Part shown: piece by piece, positions 56,301-64,000 of the stretch | Numbering within the stretch: the first letter of the stretch is position 1 | Layout of the letters: each line of letters begins with the position of its first letter | Origin: Branchinecta lynchi | Lineage: Eukaryota; Arthropoda; Branchiopoda; Anostraca; Branchinectidae | Assembly: GCA_023053575.1 (NCBI GenBank) | Contig: JAKZAP010000012.1 | Location: 7,254,230 to 7,318,229, forward strand | Length of the DNA stretch: 64,000 nt | Reading direction: 5' to 3' | Made by a program: the position numbers and the translations under genes | Notes under the pieces: model-generated | Told to the model about the DNA's origin: nothing | The model's input: the letters and a program-made list of their open reading frames with translations, nothing else | The model's database searches: none

Positions 56301-59300
56301 AGATTCAGCATTAACCGTCATCATCGGGGACACGCGTACAAGCTTGCAAAATCAAGATTCCACAAGGACGTTTTTAAGTGGGGTTTTGGCAACAGAATTG
56401 TTGATCCTTGGAACAGCCTTGCCGAAGACGCGGTTAATGCTGAATCGATCAATAGTTTCATGTGCATTGTTGATGGGATTTTTAACTCTGATCAGTTCGA
56501 CTACTCAAAATTTCTTAGAGTTATCTGGAGGCGAAAGCCTTTTCTCTTGCTTTGTATTATTGGGATCTCAAAACGTAAGTGGAGGGATACCTATGAAATC
56601 GTAAAAGTTGTCCGTCTGTCCGTCCGTCTGTTAGCACTATAACTCTCGAAGGGAATGAGATATTTTGATGAAACTTGGTGTGAGGACTCTTTGGGTCAAG
56701 GGAAGGTCAAGTTCGTAGATGGGCTCTGTAGCCCTACATTTAGGGGTGGGGGAGGGGGTTGAAATTAAGGGGCAAACAAAATATTTTTAAACAACTATTG
56801 TGATAGTTGATTATTGGGTAAGAAAACATGCTGAACAGGAATATGCAAAACATTTTCTCGTCCGACAAGTAGTTCGCCCGGAATCCGGCAAAAACCGGAA
56901 AGTTGGTTAAAAGTAAAATTTTCATTTGAAGTTGATTAGATGTTCGATTTAGGGGTAAGAAGACATATTGATCACGATGGTGAAACTCATTTTCTCGTCG
57001 GACGAGTAGTTTGTCCGGAATCCGGGAAAAACCGGAAAGTTAATTAAAAGTAGAAGTTTGATAAGTTTTATTTGAAGCTGATTAGATGACAGATTTAGGC
57101 GTAAGAAGAGACGCTGAGTCTGTATATGACAATCATTTTAAATCCGGACATATAATTCGTCCGGAATCTGGTTGTAACCGTTTTTGGGATCCCAAAACGT
57201 AAGTGGAGGGATACCTATGGCATCGTAAAAGTTGTCCGTCCGTCCGTCTGTTAGCACGATAACTCTCGAAGGGAATGAGATATTTTGATGAAACTTGGTG
57301 TGAGGACTCTTTGGGTCAAGGGTAAGGTCAAATTCGTAGATGGACTCTGTAGCCCTACATTTAGGCGTGGGTTCAAATTAAGGGGCAAACAAAATATTTT
57401 TAAAAAAGCTAATGTGATAGTCGATTATGGGGTAGGAAGACATGCTGACCACGAATATGCAAACTATTTTCTCGTCCGACAAGTAGTTCGCCCGGAATCC
57501 GACAAAAAACGGAAAGTTGGTTAAAAGTAAAAGTTTCATCTGAAGTTGATTAAATGTTCGATTTAGGGTAAGAAGTCATGGTGAACATGATGGTGAAAAC
57601 CATTTTCTCGCGGGACTTGTAGTTTTTCCGGAATCCGGCTTAAACCGGAAAGTTAATTAAAAGTAGAAGTTTGATTTGAAGTTGATCAAATGTTCGATAT
57701 AGGGGTAAGGAGACATGCTGAACACTTAGGTGAAAAGCATTTTCTTCCAGGACAACTAATTTACCTGGAATTCGGCCAAAACTGGAACTTTTTTTAAAGT
57801 AATAAGTTTTATCTGAAGTTGATTAGATTACAGATTTAGGGGTAAGAAGAGACGCTGAGTCTGTATATGACAATCATTTTTTACCGGACATATAATTCAT
57901 CCTGAGTCGGGTTGTAACCGTTATTGTTTAGAAGCTAAAGTTTTATTTGAAACTGATCAGATGTGCTTTACTTATAAGGAGATACCGTACGCTGAATTCG
58001 ATTCTGAATTTTCTTTTCTTGCTTGACAAGAATTCGGCCGAAACCGGGAATTTGGCAGAAGTAAAGCAAGAAGTTTCCATCAGTATCGGCATAACAGATA
58101 TGGCTTATAGAGGTATATCTGAACTTGGTTTTCTCTAATAATTAGCCTGGCGAAGACTGGATCTGGCGAAGACAAGACCCAGTTGTCTGGATCAAATATT
58201 AGATTTTTGGGATTCCATCGAAACCTTAGGTCTTGTTATTATAAGGTTGCGTCATATCAACCCGAGAGATTCTTTGTGATGTAGTTTCTCGCCTGTTTCA
58301 ACACCAACTGGAGAAGAAAACGTATCGAAAGCGACTTATGCTTTCACAGAGTTTCCAGTCTGTCCTACTGCTAATGTCTTTACCTGAAACTACCTAACTG
58401 AACTAATCTGGAACTGCATTTGAAGTTTATCTTACCTTTGACAGAAGATGGGACGAGAATGTAAAGTTATTCAGATCCAAGATTTCCGGAAAGTCAACAA
58501 AATCCGTCCGCTTTCCCATAGTGCCAAAGTCAGTCCAGAAATTTCTCTGTATGTGGAGGCAAAGACACTTGGGCAACTGCAATAAGACAATAAGATAAGA
58601 TTAATTCCGTAAAAGCCCAAAGGGCCATGGAACAACACAACAAAACCATAATCTCAACAACTCTTTACAAAAAACTTCCATAGCTACCTTAAAGGACCCT
58701 TCGCACTACTCTTCAACTTACAGTATTTTAAAATATTTGAATACTTTAAAACTAGGCTGTGCTTTTACCAAACAACCCACATTTTTGGCTGTTTTAAGCC
58801 ATTTCTGAGACCCGGTAACTTATGGCGAAAACAGGGAAACAATTTACGTAACCGTTTTTGGGATCCCAAAACGTAAGTGGAGGGATACCTATGACATCGC
58901 AAAAGTTGTCCATCTGTCCGTCCGTCCGTCCGTCTGTAAGCACGATAACTCTCGAAGGGAATGAGATATTTTGATGAAACTTGGTGTGAGGGTTCGTTGG
59001 GTCTTCGGACCAGTCAAGTTCGTAGATGGGCTTTGTAGCTCTACATTTAGGGGTGGGGGAGGGGATTCAAATTAAGGGACAAACAAAATATTTTGAAACA
59101 GCTAATGTGATAGTCGATTATGGAGTAAGAAGACATGCTGAACACGATGGTGAAAACCATTTTGTCATCGGACAAGTAGTTCGCCCGGAATCCGGCCAAA
59201 ACCGGAAAGTTTGTTGAAAGTAAAAGTTTTATTTGAAGTTGATTAGATGTTCGATACAGGGGTAGGAAGACATGCTGAAGACGATGGTGAAAATTATTTT

Positions 59301-62300
59301 CTCGACGGACAAGTATTTCGCCCGGAGTCCGGCCCAAACCGGAAAGTTTGTTGAAAGTAAAAGTTTTATTTGAAATTGATTAGATGTTTGATTTAGGGGT
59401 AGGAAGACATGCTGAAGACGATGGTGAAAACTATTTTCTCGATGGACAAGTATTTCGCCCGGAATCCGGCCAAACCGGAAAGTTTGTTGAAAGTAAAAGT
59501 TTTATTTGAAGTTGATTAAATGTTCGATTTAGAGGTAGGGAGACATGCTGAAGACGATGGTGAAAACTATTTTCTCGACGGACAGGTATTTCGACCGGAA
59601 TCCGGCCCAAACCGGAAAGTTTGTCAAAATTAAAAGTTTTATTTGGAGTTGATTAGATGTTCGATTTAGGGCAAGAAGACATGCTGAACACTTATGTGAA
59701 AACAAGTTTCTACCCGGACATGTAGTTCGTCCGGAATCCGGCCAAAACCGGAAAACTGTTGGAAGTCAAAGTTTTATTTCTAGTTGATTAGATAAGCGAT
59801 TTAGGGGTAAGAAGAGATGCTGAGTCCCTGTGGGACAATCGTATTTTACCCGGACATATAGTTCGACCGGAATCCGGCTGGAATCGGAAAATTTGTTATA
59901 AGCTAAATTTCTATTTGAAGTTGATTAGATGTTCATTACTGGGGAAAGAAGATACCCTGATTTCGTCTTTGAGCTTTCTTTTTTCGCCGGACAAGTAGTT
60001 CTGGAGTTCGGCCGGAACCGGGAAATTGGCAGAAGTGGCAGGAAGTTTTCGTCAAAACAGATATGACTTATAGGGGTAAACACACATGCTGAATCCAAAT
60101 CTGAACTTGGTTTTCTCAGGTGATTAGCTATTTGGCCTTAATCTGTTTCTGAATTTTAATTGTAAAAATGTTCAAGGAGTCTGGCGAAGACTGGATCTGG
60201 CTAAGACAAGACCCAGTTGTCTGGATCAGATATTGAATTTTTGGGATCCCATCGAAACCTTTGGTCTTGTTTCGTATGGAAAAAGTTCTCGCAGACAACC
60301 GTCAACAGCGTGATACACATCCAAGGTAGGAAAACAGGGCAAGTGAGAAAATTAGCGTGGTTCTGTTAGAGGGCTTAGAATGCACCGTACGAAATTGGGG
60401 TCTCCGGGTTTAGAAATATATTGAGTTATTATGGAAGTAGGTTGCGTTATTATTTTAGGTAGACAGGTCCTTTAAAGGACACCTGAATGAAGAGTACCAA
60501 GTATCATCCCTATCTGTATGACTTCCGTTAACATTGCCTGCAGAAAACCCAATCCAAATACGAAATAGTGTTCCCAAGCTATGATTTTTGCTCCATTTTG
60601 CATCTGTCCTTATTTCAGTACCGAACAATGTTAGAATGAACAAATGTCTCCAATCAACCCTTCTTCTGGAATATTTTTTAACCAGTTAAGCCCAAATATA
60701 TATTAGAAGAAATTCCAATACGATCCGGCCAGCGCTGTACAAGATTTGAATGAATTGCGCTTTTTGTCTTGGAGTCTGCATGTGCAAACCTCCAGAAATG
60801 AAAATCCCTATTTAGAAAACGCCACACTCAGGAGAAGAATGCTCCCCGTGGCCATGTCTGTAAATGCATTCTCCATGTTGTGTTCAAGTATAGTTTCATT
60901 GTTCAGGTGTCCTTTAAGGAATCTTCCGAAATTTCTAACATTGCTAAAAACTTCTACTTTCCAAAATTGGTTTGAACCTTTCCTCCACCCACACCGTTTC
61001 CCCAAATATTTCCTTCCTCAGTCCTTTCAATTCCTGACATAAGACGACTATGCTTATAGTAGCAGTGCACCACAAGTACCTGATTTTCAGATAGCCTTTG
61101 CCTAACACAGGCTATCCTGTGTCACACTCCGTGTACCCAACCCTATTTATATACTGATGTTTTGCTAAAGTTCACAAACTAACCAATCAGAATTCCTTTA
61201 TAGGGCAGTAGGTCAGGGTAGGGTACATTTGGCGTAGGGTAACCACGTTAGAGATATAGGCTATCCGAAGATCGTGGATATGTGGTGGACTAGTCATAAC
61301 CAATATTCTTTCACTGTACTTGAATGAATGAGTTTAAAAATAAGCGGGAACTCAATAGGAAAACGAAAATACTCAATAGCGCACAAGGTGCTCGCTTTTT
61401 GCTCACCCGACACTTTACGCTTCTACGCGCGTTCAGCGAACTTCGTCGTACTAAGCAGTTTCTGTTTTTTACTAAATACACTGTCAGAAGTTTCATAATA
61501 AATAACACAAGTAATATGTAGATGGCTCTTTACACAAGGGCCTTGAACCGTGACCAGTAAACCAGAAGCAATTTTTTTTAATTTAATTTAGAACTCTAGG
61601 ACTCCATTATCGGAGCCTGCCTTATAAGCAGGGATCCTGGGTTCAAATCCCGGCCGAGGAGCAGTTTTGTCTTTCAGTTCACTACTTATGGAAAGATAAC
61701 ACAAGGGTGCGAAGTTTTAACAGATAACACCTGTGATGTTATCTGTTATGATTTTGCAAACAATATGCATTGAATGTTAGGCATAGTAATGGCAAGGAGA
61801 GCCTAAAAAGCATCTTCTGACTTTTCCGATATCATGACGATAAACATTAAAGTCAACAGATACTTTTCCGGCATGTTTCGGCTCTTCTTGCATGCATATC
61901 GTTTAATGCTGACGAAAATCATGATGGAGCTAACATTCTAAGTGCTATCTGTTGAAACAGCCCATCCTTGTGCTATCTTTTAAGAAACTTCTGACTGTGT
62001 ATTGCCTGGCGTTTCTGCTAGAATGAGTTTTTTTTCTCCCACCATGTCCCGTTGTGAATGTCAAATTTGTGCATTATACTTGACGTAATACCCAAATTCG
62101 GCATTGCCGTGATAGTGGTTTTTGAAATAAATTCGTTACTAAAAAAAAACTGAACTTTCCTTCCGACCAGGTTCTGGTTAGCGGAGAACTTCTGGTGAAG
62201 ATAAACCAGAGACTGTATAGTCCAAATTCACTTATAACTGTACAGAACAGTCACCAGTGAATCCAAAAATATCTGATAGGAAAAAAGAGATATCACAAGT

Positions 62301-63096
62301 GAAAACCCTACTCTAGCGGTAATGAACGCAGCTCTCCTGTCGAATAGTGTGACATTGGAACTTGAGTGCTACGGTGCCCGTCCTACTAGATACTTTGCTA
62401 ATTACTCTATAGTAAATCCTCATCATTCTTTCCTTAATCCATTTGTCCTCGTTGGCCCCTTGACTCGACCCCCCCCCCCCATCCCCGCAGATTAGTTCCT
62501 GGTGATGAGATGATGGTGAACCCAAGCAAAATAACACCAGGGAAGAGCGCCAAGATTTGAAAAAAGTGACGTACACTCGAACAGCAGCGACGCTAGCACC
62601 ACTAGAGATAAGAACGTCCCTATTGAAACTCAATCAGTCGTGCACTAGCGCTGGCTCCGATAATTCACTATTCCGAACACAACACAAATGTACAACCTCC
62701 CCTGTTTCCTCGATATGTGCAGACCACATCTTAGCTGTACTAGAAATTTTCTAAACCCGCACGTTTGTCTCGCTGTGAATGTCCTGAGCGTAGTGGGCGG
62801 GTTACGAGTAAGGCCCGTTTCCGATCCATGGTCTTGGCGCTACTGCCTAGTGTTATTCTGCTCAGCTCTGAACTCACCTTAGCTATAAACTGGCGCTTCA
62901 CTGACGCCTTCCCCAGCAAATCTGTCGTGGGTTTTCCTTTGCACCCTTCGCAATCAGCTCCTGATACCGATTCAGGGGCGAAGTAGGACCGAAGAAGGTC
63001 TTGCAGGGTCGAAGAGGTACTTAATGGACTGAATGCTGAATACCCACCGGGTAGGTTTAAGGAGATACTCTCGAACGCGTCGTATCGTAGGGGTGT
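53219..63096 (-). CDS. USP30: USP30-like ubiquitin carboxyl-terminal hydrolase, 3' half of gene
   Basis: USP30 is a membrane-anchored mitochondrial deubiquitinase that opposes Parkin-driven mitophagy. Four minus-strand exons (62878-63096, 58436-58576, 55021-55148, 53219-53312) splice in perfect phase into 193 C-terminal residues of the USP domain. Landmarks are YDAFESISLNLP, the CEGC half of the zinc site, KLPKCLCLHIQR, the catalytic-His region HSGDAFSGHFFAYR, and SAYMLFYERI just before the stop. After the tryptophan of the last exon the residue aligned with human catalytic Ser477 is a serine (FTSDASV). USP30 uses serine there where most USPs use Asp or Asn, which supports this assignment. 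The exons with the catalytic Cys and the transmembrane anchor lie beyond the right edge. The gene converges on NAE1. Assignment is from recalled family motifs. Confidence 0.9.
53765..54420 (+). repeat. Minisatellite of about 110-135-bp units
   Basis: Five units each start AGCAAAACCCTTGAG or a variant and contain ATCATGGGCCCTTGGGGATC and a GCGGTTAAGATGCGCAC-type block. A (GTAA)n LINE tail (54115-54195) is inserted in it. It lies within the last USP30-like intron. Confidence 0.85.
54115..54195 (-). mobile_element. LINE 3' tail inside the minisatellite
   Basis: GTAAGTATGTAAGTAAGTAA then TTTATTTCTGACCCGCCATT, same tail as 7616 and 8438. Confidence 0.7.
54421..55020. other. R-like repeat remnant and unassigned intron
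   Basis: 54430-54600 carries CCGGATCCGGTCCGGTTATG and related R-type tracts in diverged form. The rest up to exon C is unassigned. Confidence 0.45.
55021..55148 (-). CDS. USP30: USP30-like exon C (catalytic histidine)
   Basis: This has 42 codons plus two bases. The acceptor is TTTTTAG and the donor GTAGGG. It encodes FYRLVSVAVHSGDAFSGHFF; the His of SGHF is the expected catalytic histidine. The linker before it is much shorter than the proline-rich insert of human USP30. Confidence 0.92.
55255..55615 (+). repeat. F-family repeat, long copy 2
   Basis: Inverse of 80-435; ends TATCCGTTTTGCACCGTCAA. Confidence 0.75.
55616..56229. other. Unassigned intron sequence
   Basis: Nothing recognised. 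Confidence 0.4.
56230..56530 (+). mobile_element. LINE C-terminal fragment
   Basis: The plus frame reads HHRGHAYKLAKSRFHKDVFK, GFGNRIVDPWNSLAEDAVNA and ESINSF. This is the standard LINE ending RGHSxKL ... FFxNRVVxxWNSLPExVVNAxSxNSF. E1 copy i follows at once. Confidence 0.8.
56558..57180 (+). mobile_element. E1 element, copy i (3'-truncated)
   Basis: Starts TTGGGATCTCAAAACGTAAG. It stops at GGAATCTGGTTGTAACCG, exactly where copy j begins. Confidence 0.85.
57181..58236 (+). mobile_element. E1 element, copy j (full length)
   Basis: From TTTTTGGGATCCCAAAACG to CGAAACCTTAGGTCTTG. It contains its own GTCGGGTTGTAACCG unit, so copies i and j form a head-to-tail partial tandem. The 3' end is about 200 bp from USP30-like exon B. 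Confidence 0.9.
58436..58576 (-). CDS. USP30: USP30-like exon B
   Basis: This is a 47-codon exon, phase 0 at both ends. The acceptor is ATTGCAG and the donor GTAAGA. It encodes LPKCLCLHIQR, the invariant USP strand that human USP30 has as LPQCLCIHLQR, then TDFVDFPEILDL, matching the position of the HVQFNEFLMMD segment. Confidence 0.92.
58590..58700 (-). mobile_element. LINE 3' tail
   Basis: AAGACAATAAGATAAGATTA then AAAAGCCCAAAGGGCCATGG, inverse of the fragment at 52010-52070. Confidence 0.55.
58735..58852 (+). repeat. X-family repeat copy 2, left part
   Basis: ACTAGGCTGTGCTTTTACCA and TTTGGCTGTTTTAAGCC match 35595-35655; continued after E1 copy k. Confidence 0.7.
58853..60269 (+). mobile_element. 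E1 element, copy k (longest)
   Basis: From GTTTTTGGGATCCCAAAACG to CGAAACCTTTGGTCTTG, with about seven internal units. Units around 59241, 59378, 59514 and 59651 give a measured spacing of 136-137 bp. It interrupts an X repeat. Confidence 0.93.
60270..60475 (+). repeat. X-family repeat copy 2, right part
   Basis: GTATGGAAAAAGTTCTCGCA to GGTAGACAGGTCCTTTAA. It matches 8294-8437 plus 8544-8590, and 35750-35915. Confidence 0.75.
60472..60919. mobile_element. MITE with 20-bp inverted ends at a TTAA-containing site
   Basis: AAAGGACACCTGAATGAA on the left pairs with TTCATTGTTCAGGTGTCCTTT on the right. TTTAA stands at both boundaries. The uninterrupted X copy at 35905 reads GGTCCTTTAATTTGG across the site, which supports insertion with TTAA or TTTAA duplication. 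Confidence 0.65.
60920..61594. other. Unassigned USP30-like intron
   Basis: Nothing recognised. Confidence 0.4.
61595..61690 (+). repeat. tRNA-derived SINE fragment, copy 2
   Basis: The tRNA-like head has D stem CTCC/GGAG, anticodon stem CCTGC/GCAGG with 7-nt loop CTTATAA (would be anticodon TAT), T arm CTGGG-TTCAAAT-CCCGG, and then the body CAGTTTTGTCTTTCAGTTCA shared with 5171-5205. The acceptor stem is not preserved. Confidence 0.7.
61692..61980. mobile_element. T-family MITE, copy 2
   Basis: AAAGATAACACAAGGGTGCG start and the inverse-like GCCCATCCTTGTGCTATCTTT end, about 35 bp of imperfect inverted repeat. It matches the ends of 44047-44493. Confidence 0.75.
61981..62525. other. Unassigned USP30-like intron
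   Basis: Nothing recognised apart from a poly-C run at about 62470. Confidence 0.4.
62526..62862 (+). mobile_element. M-family MITE, copy 3
   Basis: AGCAAAATAACACCAGGGAA start and CTGCCTAGTGTTATTCTGCT end form the inverted repeat. It abuts the donor of USP30-like exon A (15 bp away). Confidence 0.82.
62878..63096 (-). CDS. USP30: USP30-like exon A (most 5' exon in window)
   Basis: This is a 73-codon exon, phase 0 at both ends. The acceptor is TTCCTTCCTTACAG and the donor GTGAGT. It encodes TPLRYDAFESISLNLP (human: SPVRFDTFDSLSLSIP) and CEGCKG, ending KRQFIAK. A MITE terminus lies only about 15 bp beyond the donor. The open frame continues upstream of the acceptor but loses similarity there. 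Confidence 0.9.
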
Positions 63097-63179
63097 CTGT
63101 AAGGAAGGAATCACTAAGTTCTCGGCTACTGTTAACTTAGACCTCTGCTCCTCCTTTGCCGCCAAGGCAACTCCGACTT

Positions 63180-63290
63180 TAATTCAATTTCAATTTATTT
63201 AATAATAAAGCAAAATATATTTGTCGTGGGCAGGGCCCAAATACGATGTTTTTTTAGTCATGAACAAGAATATGTAAGTTGTCAACAGAT
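63180..63290 (-). mobile_element. LINE-A 3' UTR, solo copy 2
   Basis: ATTTATTTAATAATAAAGCA, GTCGTGGGCAGGGCCCAAAT and AAGTTGTCAACAGATAAT as in LINE-A. Confidence 0.8.
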
Positions 63291-63716
63291 AATAGTCGCG
63301 TTTTTTACAGATCGACTGGCGATTGGGACTTGTTCCCGGGTTCATCCAGTTGACCGTTTTTTGTCGCTTGATAGGGGAGCGAGAACAAGCCTTCGAAAAA
63401 CGGTCTAAATCAGTCAATAAATCAGTCCATCCCCACAACTGTTCCCTCGGCAGTCTCTGAAACTGCTGCAGTACTGGCGCTTCCTGAGGTGTAAATTGTA
63501 CGTTTTTGGGTCCACATGTTTCAGTTTTCAAAATTTGGCACCAAGTTTGACTGGACCTCCAAGAGAAAGGTGCATCGGATCGACTGTTGACTTTGTTCCC
63601 AGTCGATCTCCAGTCAAGCGACAAAAAACGGATCGACTGGACCTCCAGTCGACAGTCGATCGCTAAAAACGGCAACTTTCTTTCCAAGCGATTGCAAAAA
63701 ACGCGACTAATGCTAC
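63288..63716. mobile_element. Z-related palindrome element built on GATCGACTGG
   Basis: Ends AATAGTCGCGTTTTTTACAG and GCAAAAAACGCGACTAATGC resemble the Z-family ends. The inner palindromes are GATCGACTGGACCTCCAGTC-type instead of GTATCAGATAC. Two internal copies of CGTTTTTTGTCGCTTGA are inverted. Confidence 0.7.
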
Positions 63717-64000
63717 AGATCATCATACTGCTAAAAAAGGAGGTCTATCGGTGAGTCTTGTTGTGTTTAGTTATAACGGTCAGTTGCGCCATGCTACCAT
63801 CATTTGTAACGAGCGTCAACGAAAGACAACGCACTAATAGGACATTACTAACACCTTCTGCAACACAGCAGGACTTTGCAAGACCCTTGTCCTCTTAAAA
63901 CACCGCAGCAGCTCACTGTTATATCTGGGACGGAGCGTACGTTTAGGTCTTCCTCTCCGAGTAGCCTTGGCGTGGCCAGGAAAGATCTGATTTCGGAATT
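63717..64000. other. Right edge, nothing recognised
   Basis: Expected to be USP30-like intron or upstream sequence. I could not find the preceding exon here. Confidence 0.4.

Noticed and set aside
56344..56604. Alternative plus-strand frame over the LINE ending
   Set aside because: It is a shadow of the LINE C-terminal frame at 56286-56500.
63199..63726. 175-codon minus-strand frame
   Set aside because: It spans the LINE-A tail and the GATCGACTGG palindrome element; the peptide repeats follow the palindromes.

Overview
This is an AT-rich, repeat-dense, intron-rich metazoan (probably invertebrate) nuclear contig. The evidence is two spliced genes with GT-AG introns of 0.9 to 9.5 kb, many non-LTR retrotransposon (LINE) fragments, tRNA-derived SINE pieces, and MITEs with target-site duplications (TSDs). 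There are no operons or other bacterial signs. I cannot name the species from the sequence.

Real genes. (1) A complete gene for the NEDD8-activating enzyme regulatory subunit (NAE1/APPBP1/ULA1 family) runs on the plus strand from 20280 to 50453. Its nine coding exons join in perfect phase into a 533-codon protein, against about 534 residues in human. (2) The last four coding exons of a USP30-like ubiquitin hydrolase lie on the minus strand (62878-63096, 58436-58576, 55021-55148, 53219-53312), again in perfect phase; the N-terminal half is beyond the right edge. The two genes converge, with stop codons about 2.8 kb apart. (3) Two unidentified exon-like minus-strand reading frames with good splice sites lie to the left (2332-2654 and 9628-9775).

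Layout. 1-20 kb: unidentified exon candidates among old repeats, a fold-back element, a 322-bp exact tandem duplication, LINEs and a 701-bp hAT-type MITE with perfect 8-bp TSD. 20-50.5 kb: the NAE1 gene, its introns filled by transposons. Intron 6 alone holds a LINE broken by two insertions, a 3.65-kb DNA transposon with about 290-bp terminal inverted repeats and a cysteine-rich (Academ-like) protein, and a cluster of palindrome-built elements. 50.5-63.1 kb: the 3' half of the USP30-like gene, also loaded with repeats. 63.1-64 kb: LINE tail and a palindrome element in the next USP30 intron.

The dominant repeat, called E1 here, has about eleven copies. It carries GGGATCCC palindromes near both ends and an internal array of roughly 137-bp degenerate units. 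One copy (45957-47058) has a perfect 16-bp TSD and another sits inside a LINE, so E1 is a mobile element. I cannot place it in a known superfamily. Other letters used below for repeat families (F, M, R, T, U, V, W, X, Y, Z) are my own labels.
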